A stretch of 24,713 nucleotides of DNA from NCBI RefSeq assembly GCF_036402745.1, contig NZ_DASWSJ010000262.1, positions 1 through 24,713 of the forward strand. Direction: 5' to 3'. Of the stretch, positions 13,880-21,951 are shown one piece after another. The notes beneath the pieces were generated by a model. The model was not told the origin of the DNA. It saw only the letters and a program-made list of their open reading frames with translations, and searched no databases. This stretch comes from Actinophytocola sp036402745. Its GTDB lineage: Bacteria > Actinomycetota > Actinomycetes > Mycobacteriales > Pseudonocardiaceae. Numbering within the stretch: position 1 is the first letter of the stretch; each line of letters starts with the position of its first letter. The position numbers and the translations under genes were made by a program.

Positions 13880-16090
13880 GTGACCAGTGTTGATGACAGT
13901 TCCGGCGACACCGCTGACCGGCCGGCCGAAGGTGTGGAGGACGTGCCGTCCGATGTCCGCGAGCGGCACGGCGCGCTGGCCGAGGAGATCAACGGCCACC
14001 GCTTCCGCTACTACGTGCTCGACTCGCCCACCATCTCCGACGGCGAGTTCGACGCGCTGTGGCACGAGCTGCTCGCCATCGAGGAGGCCCATCCCGGGCT
14101 GGTCACGCCGGACTCACCCAGCCAGCAGGTCGGCGGCACCTTCTCCACCGAGTTCACCGCCGTCGACCATCTCGAGCGGATGCTCAGCCTGGACAACACG
14201 TTCGACACCGACGAGCTCGGCGCGTGGGTGGACCGGGTGGAGAAGGAGCTCGGCCCCACGTCGTACCTGTGCGAGCTCAAGGTCGACGGCCTCGCCATCA
14301 ACCTGCTGTACGAGAACGGCCGGCTCACCCGCGCGCTCACCCGCGGCGACGGGCGCACCGGCGAGGACGTCACCCTGAACGTCCGCACCCTGGAGGGCGT
14401 GCCGGAGCAGCTCACCGGCACCGCCGAGTTCCCGGTCCCCGCGCTGGTCGAGGTGCGCGGCGAGGTGTACTTCCGGGTCGAGGACTTCGCCGAGCTCAAC
14501 GCCAAGCTGGTCGAGGCGGGCAAGCCGGCGTTCGCCAACCCGCGCAACACCGCCGCGGGATCGTTGCGGCAGAAGGATCCCAAGGTCACCGCCAGCCGGA
14601 AGCTGCGGATGATCTGCCACGGCCTCGGCAAGCGCGAGGGCTTCGAGCCGGCGCGCCAGTCCCAGGCGTACGAGGCGCTCTCGACGTGGGGGCTGCCGGT
14701 CTCCCCGCACACCAAGGTCATCGACAACCGCGACGAGCTGTTCGCGCACATCGACTACTGGGGCGCGCACCGCCACGACGTCGAGCACGAGATCGACGGC
14801 ATCGTCGTCAAGGTCGACGACGTGGCCGCGCAGCGCCGGCTGGGCACCACGTCGCGCGCGCCGCGCTGGGCCATCGCCTACAAGTACGCGCCGGAGGAGG
14901 CCACCACCACGCTGCTCGACATCCAGGTCAACGTCGGGCGCACCGGGCGGGTCACGCCGTTCGCGGTGATGGAGCCGGTCAAGGTCGCGGGCTCCACGGT
15001 GGCGATGGCCACGCTGCACAACGCCAGCGAGGTCAAGCGCAAGGGCGTGCTCATCGGCGACCGGGTGGTCATCCGCAAGGCCGGCGACGTCATCCCGGAG
15101 GTGCTCGGCCCCGTGGCCGACGTGCGCACGGGCGACGAGCGCGAGTTCGAGATGCCCGCCGTGTGCCCGTCCTGCGGCACCACGCTGGCGTACGAGAAGG
15201 AGGGCGACGCCGACATCCGCTGCCCCAACGCGCGGTACTGCCCCGGGCAGCGCAAGGAGCGGCTGTCCTACATCGCCGGCCGGTCCGCGCTGGATATCGA
15301 GGTGCTGGGCTACGAGGCCGCGGCCGCGCTCATCGACTCGGGCGTGCTCGGCGACGAGGGCGACCTGTTCGACCTCGACGAGGACAAGCTCACGTCGGTG
15401 GAGCTGTTCCGCACCAAGGCGGGCACCCTGTCGGCCAACGGGCAGAAGCTGCTCGCCAACCTCGAGGTCGTCAAGCAGCGTCCACTGTGGAAGGTCCTGG
15501 TGGCGTTGTCCATCCGGCACGTCGGCCCCACGGCGGCGCGGGCGCTGGCGCAGGAGTTCGGCTCGCTGCCGCGGATCATGGAGGCGTCGGAGGAGGAGCT
15601 GGCCGCGGCCGAGGGGGTCGGGCCCACCATCGTCACGGCCATCCAGGAGTGGTTCGCCACGGACTGGCGGCGCGAGATCGTCGAGAAGTGGCGGCGGGCC
15701 GGGGTCCGCATGGAGGAGGAGCGCGACGCGTCCATCCCGCGCAACCTCGACGGGCTGTCCATCGTGGTCACCGGCAGCCTCCAGACGTTCTCCCGCGACG
15801 AGGCCAAGGAGGCCGTCCTGGCGCGCGGCGGCAAGGCGGTCGGCTCGGTGTCGAAGAAGACGGCGTTCGTGGTGGTCGGCGACGCGCCGGGGTCCAAGCA
15901 CGACAAGGCGATCCAGCTGAAGGTCCCCGTCCTGGACGAGGACGGCTTCCGCGTGTTGCTCAGCGAGGGCCCGGAGGCGGCCACGGAGGTGGCCACGATC
16001 GGCGCCGAGCCGGAGGCAGCCGAGCCGGAGGGCACCGAGCCGGAGGCAGCCGATTCGGAGGGCACCGATTCGGAGGGCACCGATGGGTGA
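13880..16090 (+). CDS. ligA: NAD-dependent DNA ligase LigA
   Basis: The protein has 736 residues from GTG 13880. It seals nicks during replication and repair using NAD+. The adenylation domain carries Lys134 in CELKVDG, the AMP-accepting lysine, with the Ia-type N-terminus RYYVLDSPTISDGEFD that binds NMN. RGEVYF, NPRNTAAGSLRQKDP and EIDGIVVKVD are further nucleotidyltransferase motifs. The OB fold, the four-Cys zinc finger (CPSCG...CPN..YC), helix-hairpin-helix repeats and a BRCT domain (~619-705) follow. A short acidic tail of EPEAAEPEGTEPEAADSEG-type repeats ends the protein and is not part of the conserved fold. A TTG at 13850 is an alternative start, but the TAGTCT promoter and seven-base spacing favour GTG 13880. 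It overlaps the GNAT gene by eight bases. In M. tuberculosis the orthologue lies next to the Rv3015c and Rv3013 orthologues, as here. Confidence 0.97.
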   Translation: MTSVDDSSGDTADRPAEGVEDVPSDVRERHGALAEEINGHRFRYYVLDSPTISDGEFDALWHELLAIEEAHPGLVTPDSPSQQVGGTFSTEFTAVDHLERMLSLDNTFDTDELGAWVDRVEKELGPTSYLCELKVDGLAINLLYENGRLTRALTRGDGRTGEDVTLNVRTLEGVPEQLTGTAEFPVPALVEVRGEVYFRVEDFAELNAKLVEAGKPAFANPRNTAAGSLRQKDPKVTASRKLRMICHGLGKREGFEPARQSQAYEALSTWGLPVSPHTKVIDNRDELFAHIDYWGAHRHDVEHEIDGIVVKVDDVAAQRRLGTTSRAPRWAIAYKYAPEEATTTLLDIQVNVGRTGRVTPFAVMEPVKVAGSTVAMATLHNASEVKRKGVLIGDRVVIRKAGDVIPEVLGPVADVRTGDEREFEMPAVCPSCGTTLAYEKEGDADIRCPNARYCPGQRKERLSYIAGRSALDIEVLGYEAAAALIDSGVLGDEGDLFDLDEDKLTSVELFRTKAGTLSANGQKLLANLEVVKQRPLWKVLVALSIRHVGPTAARALAQEFGSLPRIMEASEEELAAAEGVGPTIVTAIQEWFATDWRREIVEKWRRAGVRMEEERDASIPRNLDGLSIVVTGSLQTFSRDEAKEAVLARGGKAVGSVSKKTAFVVVGDAPGSKHDKAIQLKVPVLDEDGFRVLLSEGPEAATEVATIGAEPEAAEPEGTEPEAADSEGTDSEGTDG
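16012..16085 (+). repeat. Imperfect 15-bp tandem repeat across the ligA 3' end
   Basis: Units of GAGCCGGAGGCAGCC and GATTCGGAGGGCACC alternate. The last copies supply both the acidic ligA tail and the GGAGGG that serves as ribosome binding site for the next gene's ATG at 16083. Confidence 0.65.
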
Positions 16091-16580
16091 GTTCGAGATC
16101 CGCCCGGCCCGGCCGGCCGAGCTGGCGGCGGTGGGCCGCCTCACCGTCGACGCCTACCGGGCGAGCGGCTACGCGGAGGCCGACGGCCCGTATGCCGTGA
16201 CGCTGGCCGACGCGGCACCGCGTTCCCGGGAGGCGGAGCTGCTCGTCGCCGTCGACGCCGACGGCTCGCTGCTGGGCACGGTCACCGTCGCGCCGCCGGG
16301 CTCGCCGTGGGCCCAGGTGGCGGCGCCGGACGAGCTGGAGTTCCGCATGCTGGCGGTCAGCGCGGAGGCCCGCGGGCGCGGCATAGGCGAGGCGTTGACC
16401 AGGGCGGTCGTCGACCGCGCGGCCGAGCTTGGCTTACGCGGCGTCACGCTGAGCAGCTCCGGGCAGATGACCAGCGCCCACCGGCTGTACGAGCGCCTGG
16501 GCTTCTACCGGACGCCCGGCGCCGACTGGCAACCGGCCGAGGACGTCCACCTGATCACCTACCGGCTGGACCTTCCGTAG
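16083..16580 (+). CDS. GNAT family N-acetyltransferase
   Basis: The protein has 165 residues. IRPARPAELAAVGRLTVDAY is the first strand and helix. LEFRMLAVSAEARGRGIGEALTRAVVDRA contains the acetyl-CoA pyrophosphate loop (R-G-R-G-I-G, motif A). TSAHRLYERLGFYRTPG is motif B. It should acetylate a small amine or a protein N-terminus with acetyl-CoA; the substrate is unknown. The ATG lies within the end of ligA (overlap 16083-16090) with GGAGGG at 16072-16077, derived from the ligA tail repeat, so it is co-expressed with ligA. There is no metabolic reason to link it to ligation. Confidence 0.92.
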   Translation: MGEFEIRPARPAELAAVGRLTVDAYRASGYAEADGPYAVTLADAAPRSREAELLVAVDADGSLLGTVTVAPPGSPWAQVAAPDELEFRMLAVSAEARGRGIGEALTRAVVDRAAELGLRGVTLSSSGQMTSAHRLYERLGFYRTPGADWQPAEDVHLITYRLDLP

Positions 16581-16582
16581 CG

Positions 16583-16595
16583 CTGGTTGGACCAG
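16583..16595 (+). terminator. Weak hairpin after the GNAT gene
   Basis: CTGGT and ACCAG pair across a TGG loop just after the GNAT stop codon. The five-base-pair stem is short. It could partly separate the ligA-GNAT transcript from the methyltransferase gene. Confidence 0.25.
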
Positions 16596-16654
16596 TCAGC
16601 GACGTGCGGGGTGGACCTGTTCACCGGCACGCCGTCCTGGGCACAGTCATCCCC

Positions 16655-17452
16655 ATGAGCACGACCGACTACGTCCACGGCTACTCCGCTCCTGAGGCGC
16701 GCCGGCTGGGCGACCAGGCCGACACCCTCGCCGGGCTGCTGCACGCCGGCACCGCGTACCCGCCGGGCAGCCGGGTCCTCGAGGTCGGCTGCGGGGTCGG
16801 CGCGCAGACCGCGCATCTGGTCGCGTCGAGCCCGGACGCGCACCTCGTCGCGGTCGACGTGTCGGCGGCGTCGCTCGCCCAGGCGCGAGCGCGGGTCACG
16901 GCGCCGGTGGAGTGGCACCAGGCCGACCTGTACGCCCTGCCGTTCCCGGACGCCTACTTCGATCATCTTTTCGTGTGCTTCGTCCTGGAGCACCTCCGCG
17001 ACCCGCGGGGTGCGCTGGTGGCGCTGCGCCGGGTGCTGCGACCGGGCGGCACCCTCACGGTGATCGAGGGCGACCACGGCTCGGCGTTCTTCCACCCGAA
17101 CAGCCCCGCCGCCCAGGCGGCGATCGACTGCCAGGTGGCGCTCCAGTCCGCGGCCGGCGGCAACGCCCTGATAGGTCGCCAGCTGGCCCCGCTCGTGACG
17201 GCCGCGGGCTACGCGAACGTGCGGGCCCACCCGTGCCACGTGTACGCCGACCGAACCCGCCCGACCCTCGTGGAAGGCTTCACCCGCAACACCTTCACCT
17301 CAATGGTCGCCGGCGTCGGCGCCGCCGCACTGGCCGCGGGCCTGACGACCCCCGCGGAGTGGACCAGAGGAATCGAGGACCTACACCGCACCGCGGAGGA
17401 GGACGGCACCTTCCACTACACCTTCACCAAGGCAGTAGCGACAAACCCCTGA
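16655..17452 (+). CDS. Class I SAM-dependent methyltransferase
   Basis: The protein has 265 residues from ATG 16655. Motif I VLEVGCGVG is at residues 41-49. The post-I acidic residue is in VAVDVS, motif II is FPDAYFDHLFVCFVLEHL, and motif III is LRPGGTLTVIEGDHG. The overall pattern is that of UbiE/MenG-type small-molecule methyltransferases. The C-terminal half (FHPNSPAAQAAIDCQ...) defines the acceptor pocket, whose substrate I cannot tell. No ribosome binding site is visible, and the sequence just upstream (GCACAGTCATCCCC) may mark a leaderless message. It follows the GNAT gene by 74 bases and is convergent, 12 bases apart, with the ACT-domain gene. Confidence 0.92.
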   Translation: MSTTDYVHGYSAPEARRLGDQADTLAGLLHAGTAYPPGSRVLEVGCGVGAQTAHLVASSPDAHLVAVDVSAASLAQARARVTAPVEWHQADLYALPFPDAYFDHLFVCFVLEHLRDPRGALVALRRVLRPGGTLTVIEGDHGSAFFHPNSPAAQAAIDCQVALQSAAGGNALIGRQLAPLVTAAGYANVRAHPCHVYADRTRPTLVEGFTRNTFTSMVAGVGAAALAAGLTTPAEWTRGIEDLHRTAEEDGTFHYTFTKAVATNP

Positions 17453-17464
17453 CCCGCACCGGGA

Positions 17465-18118
17465 TCAGCCGGCGAGCACCACCGCGATGATCCCCGCCAA
17501 GTGCGCCAGCCGGGCCACCTCCGCCGCCCGGAACATCGGCCCACCAGGCCGCCCCACCAGCAACACCCGGTCCGGCTTCCCCAGCGGCGTCGCGGCGAGC
17601 TCGGTCCCCAGTTCCTGCCACGTCTCCGGCACCCAGCTCTCCTCGCCGTCCAGCACGGTCGCCCGGGCCAGCGGCAGCCACGGCAGGTCCAGGGTGCGCA
17701 GCTGGGGCGCCGCCGTGCTCGCGGTCAGCGTCTGCGCGCCCTCCTCGGCCGGGCCGACGACCAGCGCCCACCCAGCCCGGATGATCCGCGGCACGCCCTC
17801 GGTGAAGATGGCGAGCCCGTCGTCCGGCTGCTCGGCCACCTGCTCGACGAGCTCGAGCTCGCGGTGCGTGTCGAGCACCCCGGCGTACGGCCGCACCGCG
17901 TCGACCTCGACGTCCTCCACCGACTCGGCGGCGGTGATCAGCACGTCCGGCAGCCGGCCCTTCGGCAGCTCCACGACGAGATCGTCGATCGCCACGCCGG
18001 AGGTCCGCTCCACGACGTCCACGCTGAGGATGTCGGCCCCGATGCCACCGAGAGCGGTGGCCACCGCTCCGAGCGCTCCCGGGCGGTCCGGCAGCTGCAC
18101 CCGGATCAGGAAGGACAA
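17465..18118 (-). CDS. ACT-domain protein (Rv3013-like)
   Basis: The protein has 217 residues. An N-terminal ACT domain, LIRVQLPDRPGALGAVATALGGIGADILSVDVVER, has the D-R-P-G-A-L turn and the G-A-D-I-L-S strand (~4-75). The C-terminal half ends in RVLLVGRPGGPMFRAAEVARLAHLAGI and has a less defined GAF-like or GNAT-interacting character. ACT domains bind amino acids and regulate enzymes; the ligand here is not known. The gene has the same position and orientation (opposite to ligA and gatCAB) as M. tuberculosis Rv3013. The start is TTG at 18116-18118 with AGGAGG (complement of 18127-18132) at about eight bases. It is divergent from gatC across 211 bases. Confidence 0.88.
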   Translation of the reverse strand: MSFLIRVQLPDRPGALGAVATALGGIGADILSVDVVERTSGVAIDDLVVELPKGRLPDVLITAAESVEDVEVDAVRPYAGVLDTHRELELVEQVAEQPDDGLAIFTEGVPRIIRAGWALVVGPAEEGAQTLTASTAAPQLRTLDLPWLPLARATVLDGEESWVPETWQELGTELAATPLGKPDRVLLVGRPGGPMFRAAEVARLAHLAGIIAVVLAG

Positions 18119-18283
18119 AGCGAACGCCTCCTGCGGTTGGTATTGACCACGGCTGGTGCCGGCCGACGATTGTCGCAGACGGCGAGATCATCGTGCGCCC
18201 GCCGTCCACGTGCCGGGATCGGCCGGCGACCGGACCAGCCTGCCACCCCGATAACCCGTTCGGGTCGCGATGGGCACTCGAAA

Positions 18284-18289
18284 TAGACT
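18284..18289 (+). promoter_or_regulatory. gatCAB -10 element (TAGACT)
   Basis: TAGACT fits TANNNT and would place the start of transcription near 18296, leaving a leader of about 34 bases with AGGGAG (18316-18321). An inverted repeat ACCCG-TT-CGGGT at 18254-18265 sits just upstream, near the -35 region, and may be an operator. Confidence 0.5.
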
Positions 18290-18329
18290 CAGCTGCACCA
18301 ACTCAGCACATACGCAGGGAGTTCGTCCA

Positions 18330-18625
18330 GTGCCCAACATCTCGCGCGACGAGGTGGCCCACCTCGCCCGCCTGGCCAGGCTAGCCGTCACCGAGGCCGA
18401 GCTCGACAAGTTCGCCGGTCAGCTGGACGTCATCCTCCAGTCGGTGGCCCGGGTCGGCGAGGTCGCGGCCGAGGACATCCCGCCAACGTCACACGCCGTG
18501 CCGCTCCAGAACGTCTTCCGCGACGACCTCCCCAGCCCGGGTCTCACCCAGCAGCAGGCCCTGGCCGGCGCGCCGGCCGTCGAGCAGGGCCGGTTCCGCG
18601 TGCCCCGGATCCTGGAGGAGGAAGC

Positions 18626-18629
<4 letters not shown>
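18330..18629 (+). CDS. gatC: Aspartyl/glutamyl-tRNA(Asn/Gln) amidotransferase subunit C
   Basis: The protein has 99 residues, the usual GatC length. It starts at GTG 18330 with AGGGAG eight bases upstream. ISRDEVAHLARLARLAVTEAELDKFAGQLDVIL is the conserved N-terminal helical hairpin, and the C-terminal DDLPSPGLTQQQALAGAP the belt that wraps around GatA. It stabilises the GatA-GatB complex, which converts Asp-tRNA(Asn) and Glu-tRNA(Gln) to Asn- and Gln-tRNA in organisms that lack the direct synthetases. Its stop overlaps the gatA ATG as ATGA. Confidence 0.96.
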
Positions 18630-20142
<1,513 letters not shown>

Positions 20143-20146
<4 letters not shown>

Positions 20147-21660
20147 CCCGCCCGACGTCACCGTCCACTCCGGACGTCCTCGGCTACGACGAGGTCCTCG
20201 AGCGCTTCGACCCGGTGCTCGGGCTCGAGGTCCACGTCGAGCTGTCCACGCACACCAAGATGTTCTGCGGCTGCCCCACCGGGTTCGGCGCGGAGCCCAA
20301 CACGCAGGTCTGTCCCGTGTGCCTGGGCCTGCCCGGCTCGCTGCCGGTGGTCAACCGGGTCGCGGTCGAGTCGGCCATCCGGATCGGGCTGGCGCTTGGC
20401 TGCGACATCGCGCCGTGGTGCCGGTTCGCGCGGAAGAACTACTTCTACCCGGACATGCCGAAGAACTTCCAGACCTCGCAGTACGACGAGCCGATCGCGG
20501 TCAACGGCACGCTGGACGTCGCGCTCGAGGACGGCACGGTGGTCTCCGTCGAGATCGAGCGCGCGCACATGGAGGAGGACACCGGCAAGTCGCTGCACGT
20601 CGGCGGCGCCACCGGGCGAATCCACGGCGCCGACCACTCGCTGCTCGACTACAACCGGGCCGGCGTGCCGCTGGTCGAGATCGTCACCAAGCCGATCGTC
20701 GGCACCGGCGCCCGCGCGCCCGAGGTCGCCCGCGCGTACGTCACCGCGCTGCGCGACCTGCTGCGCGCGCTGGACGTGTCCGACGTGCGGATGGACCAGG
20801 GGTCGCTGCGGTGCGACGCGAACGTGTCGCTCATGCCCAAGGGCGCGGACAAGTTCGGCACCCGCACGGAGACCAAGAACGTCAACTCGCTGCGCAGCGT
20901 CGAGCGGGCGGTGCGCTACGAGATGACCCGGCACGCCGCGGTGCTGGTCAGCGGTGCCGAGATCCTGCAGGAGACCAGGCACTTCCAGGAGGCCACCGGT
21001 ACCACGTCGCCGGGCCGGCGCAAGGAGACCTCGGAGGACTACCGGTACTTCCCGGAGCCCGACCTGGTGCCGATCGCGCCGTCGCGGGAGTGGGTCGAGG
21101 AGCTGCGGGGCACGCTGCCGGAGCTGCCGGCGGAGCGTCGCAAGCGCATCCAGGCCGAGTGGGACCTGTCCGACCTGGAGCTGCGCGACCTGGTCAACGC
21201 GGGTGCCGCCGACCTCGTTGCGTCCACAGTGGACGCTGGGGCCTCGCCCGCCGAGGCGCGCGCGTGGTGGGTCAACTACCTGTCGCAGGAGGCCAACTCG
21301 CGGGGTGTCGACCTCGCCGGGCTGCCGATCACGCCCGCGCAGGTGGCCCGGGTCGCGGCGCTGGTGTCCGAGGGGGCGTTGACCAACAAGCTCGCCCGCG
21401 AGGTCGTCGACGGCGTGCTGGCCGGCGAGGGCGAGCCGGACGAGGTGGTCGCCAAGCGTGACCTGGCCGTGGTCTCGGACGACACGGCCCTGTACGCGGC
21501 GATCGACGACGCGCTGGCCGCCCAGCCGGACGTGGCCGACAAGATCCGCGGCGGCAAGGTCCAGGCCGCGGGCGCCATCGTGGGCGCGGTGATGAAGGCC
21601 ACGAAGGGCCAGGCGGACGCGAAGCGCGTGCGCGAGCTGATCCTGCAACGCTGCGGCTGA
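20143..21660 (+). CDS. gatB: Aspartyl/glutamyl-tRNA(Asn/Gln) amidotransferase subunit B
   Basis: The protein has 505 residues, the tRNA-binding and kinase-like subunit. It phosphorylates the misacylated Asp/Glu on the tRNA and amidates it with ammonia from GatA. LGLEVHVELSTHTKMFCGCP with CPVCLGLPGSLPVVN contains the C-x-C...C-x2-C metal site. RKNYFYPDMPKNFQTSQYDEPI, DYNRAGVPLVEIVTKPI and RMDQGSLRCDANVS line the active site. The C-terminal YqeY-like tail (IRGGKVQAAGAIVGAVMKATKGQAD) binds tRNA. In M. tuberculosis pfkA separates gatA from gatB; here they overlap by ATGA (20143-20146). Codon 361 onward, TCC-ACA-GTG-GAC, is a perfect palindromic motif with a rare ACA (see findings). Confidence 0.97.
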
Positions 21661-21667
21661 TCTCACG

Positions 21668-21699
21668 GGCCCCGCGAGTTCCCCGGGACTCGCGGGGCC
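21668..21699 (+). terminator. gatCAB hairpin terminator
   Basis: There is a perfect 12-bp stem, GGCCCCGCGAGT with ACTCGCGGGGCC, around an eight-base loop. It starts eight bases after the gatB stop. It has no T-run, as is normal for this group. Confidence 0.85.
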
Positions 21700-21862
21700 G
21701 CCACGTGACCGAGCCGTGCGCGCTCGCTCCGAAGAATCCGCGAACGGACAGCCGCGCCCCCAGGCGCTGGCCTCCGGCCCCGGTTTCCAGCCTACCGGCG
21801 GGCAGCGACAGTTTCGGCCGTCCGCGGAGCGGGCCTGTGGACAACACGTTCGCGCCCGCGCC
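21700..21862. other. Intergenic region after gatB with no supported gene
   Basis: Short frames here (for example 21705-22001) have no ribosome binding site, no recognisable protein and unusual composition, so I do not call a gene. I see no tRNA or riboswitch. The region leads into the 32-bp repeats. Confidence 0.6.
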
Positions 21863-21951
21863 CGGCGCCGCTCATTCGCTCCCGCGTCAGAGGCCGGCGC
21901 CGTTCAATCGCCCCCGCGCGGGCGGCCGGCGCCGTTACGATTCCCGGCGCG
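21863..21951 (+). repeat. Three 32-bp tandem repeat units beginning CGGCGCCG
   Basis: CGGCGCCG recurs at 21863, 21895 and 21927, exactly 32 bases apart. Each copy is followed by a short TC/A-rich segment (TCATTCG, TTCAATCG, TTACGATTC) and a GC-rich end. A further degenerate unit with a short deletion seems to precede them near 21842. The third unit runs into the start codon of the AfsR-type gene and contains its -10 (TACGAT, 21936-21941). Direct repeats near a SARP gene may be its own or another regulator's binding sites. Confidence 0.7.
21936..21941 (+). promoter_or_regulatory. -10 element (TACGAT) of the AfsR-type gene
   Basis: TACGAT lies 10 bases before the ATG at 21952, giving a transcript with almost no leader. 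No ribosome binding site is present. The hexamer falls inside the third 32-bp repeat unit. Confidence 0.55.

Noticed and set aside
14114..16144. 676-codon open frame antisense to ligA
   Set aside because: It is a mirror of strong GC3 bias in ligA: the translation is a His/Asp/Arg/Gly-rich shadow with no domain.
21863..21951. CRISPR array
   Set aside because: The 32-bp units are contiguous with no unique spacers, and no cas genes are nearby.
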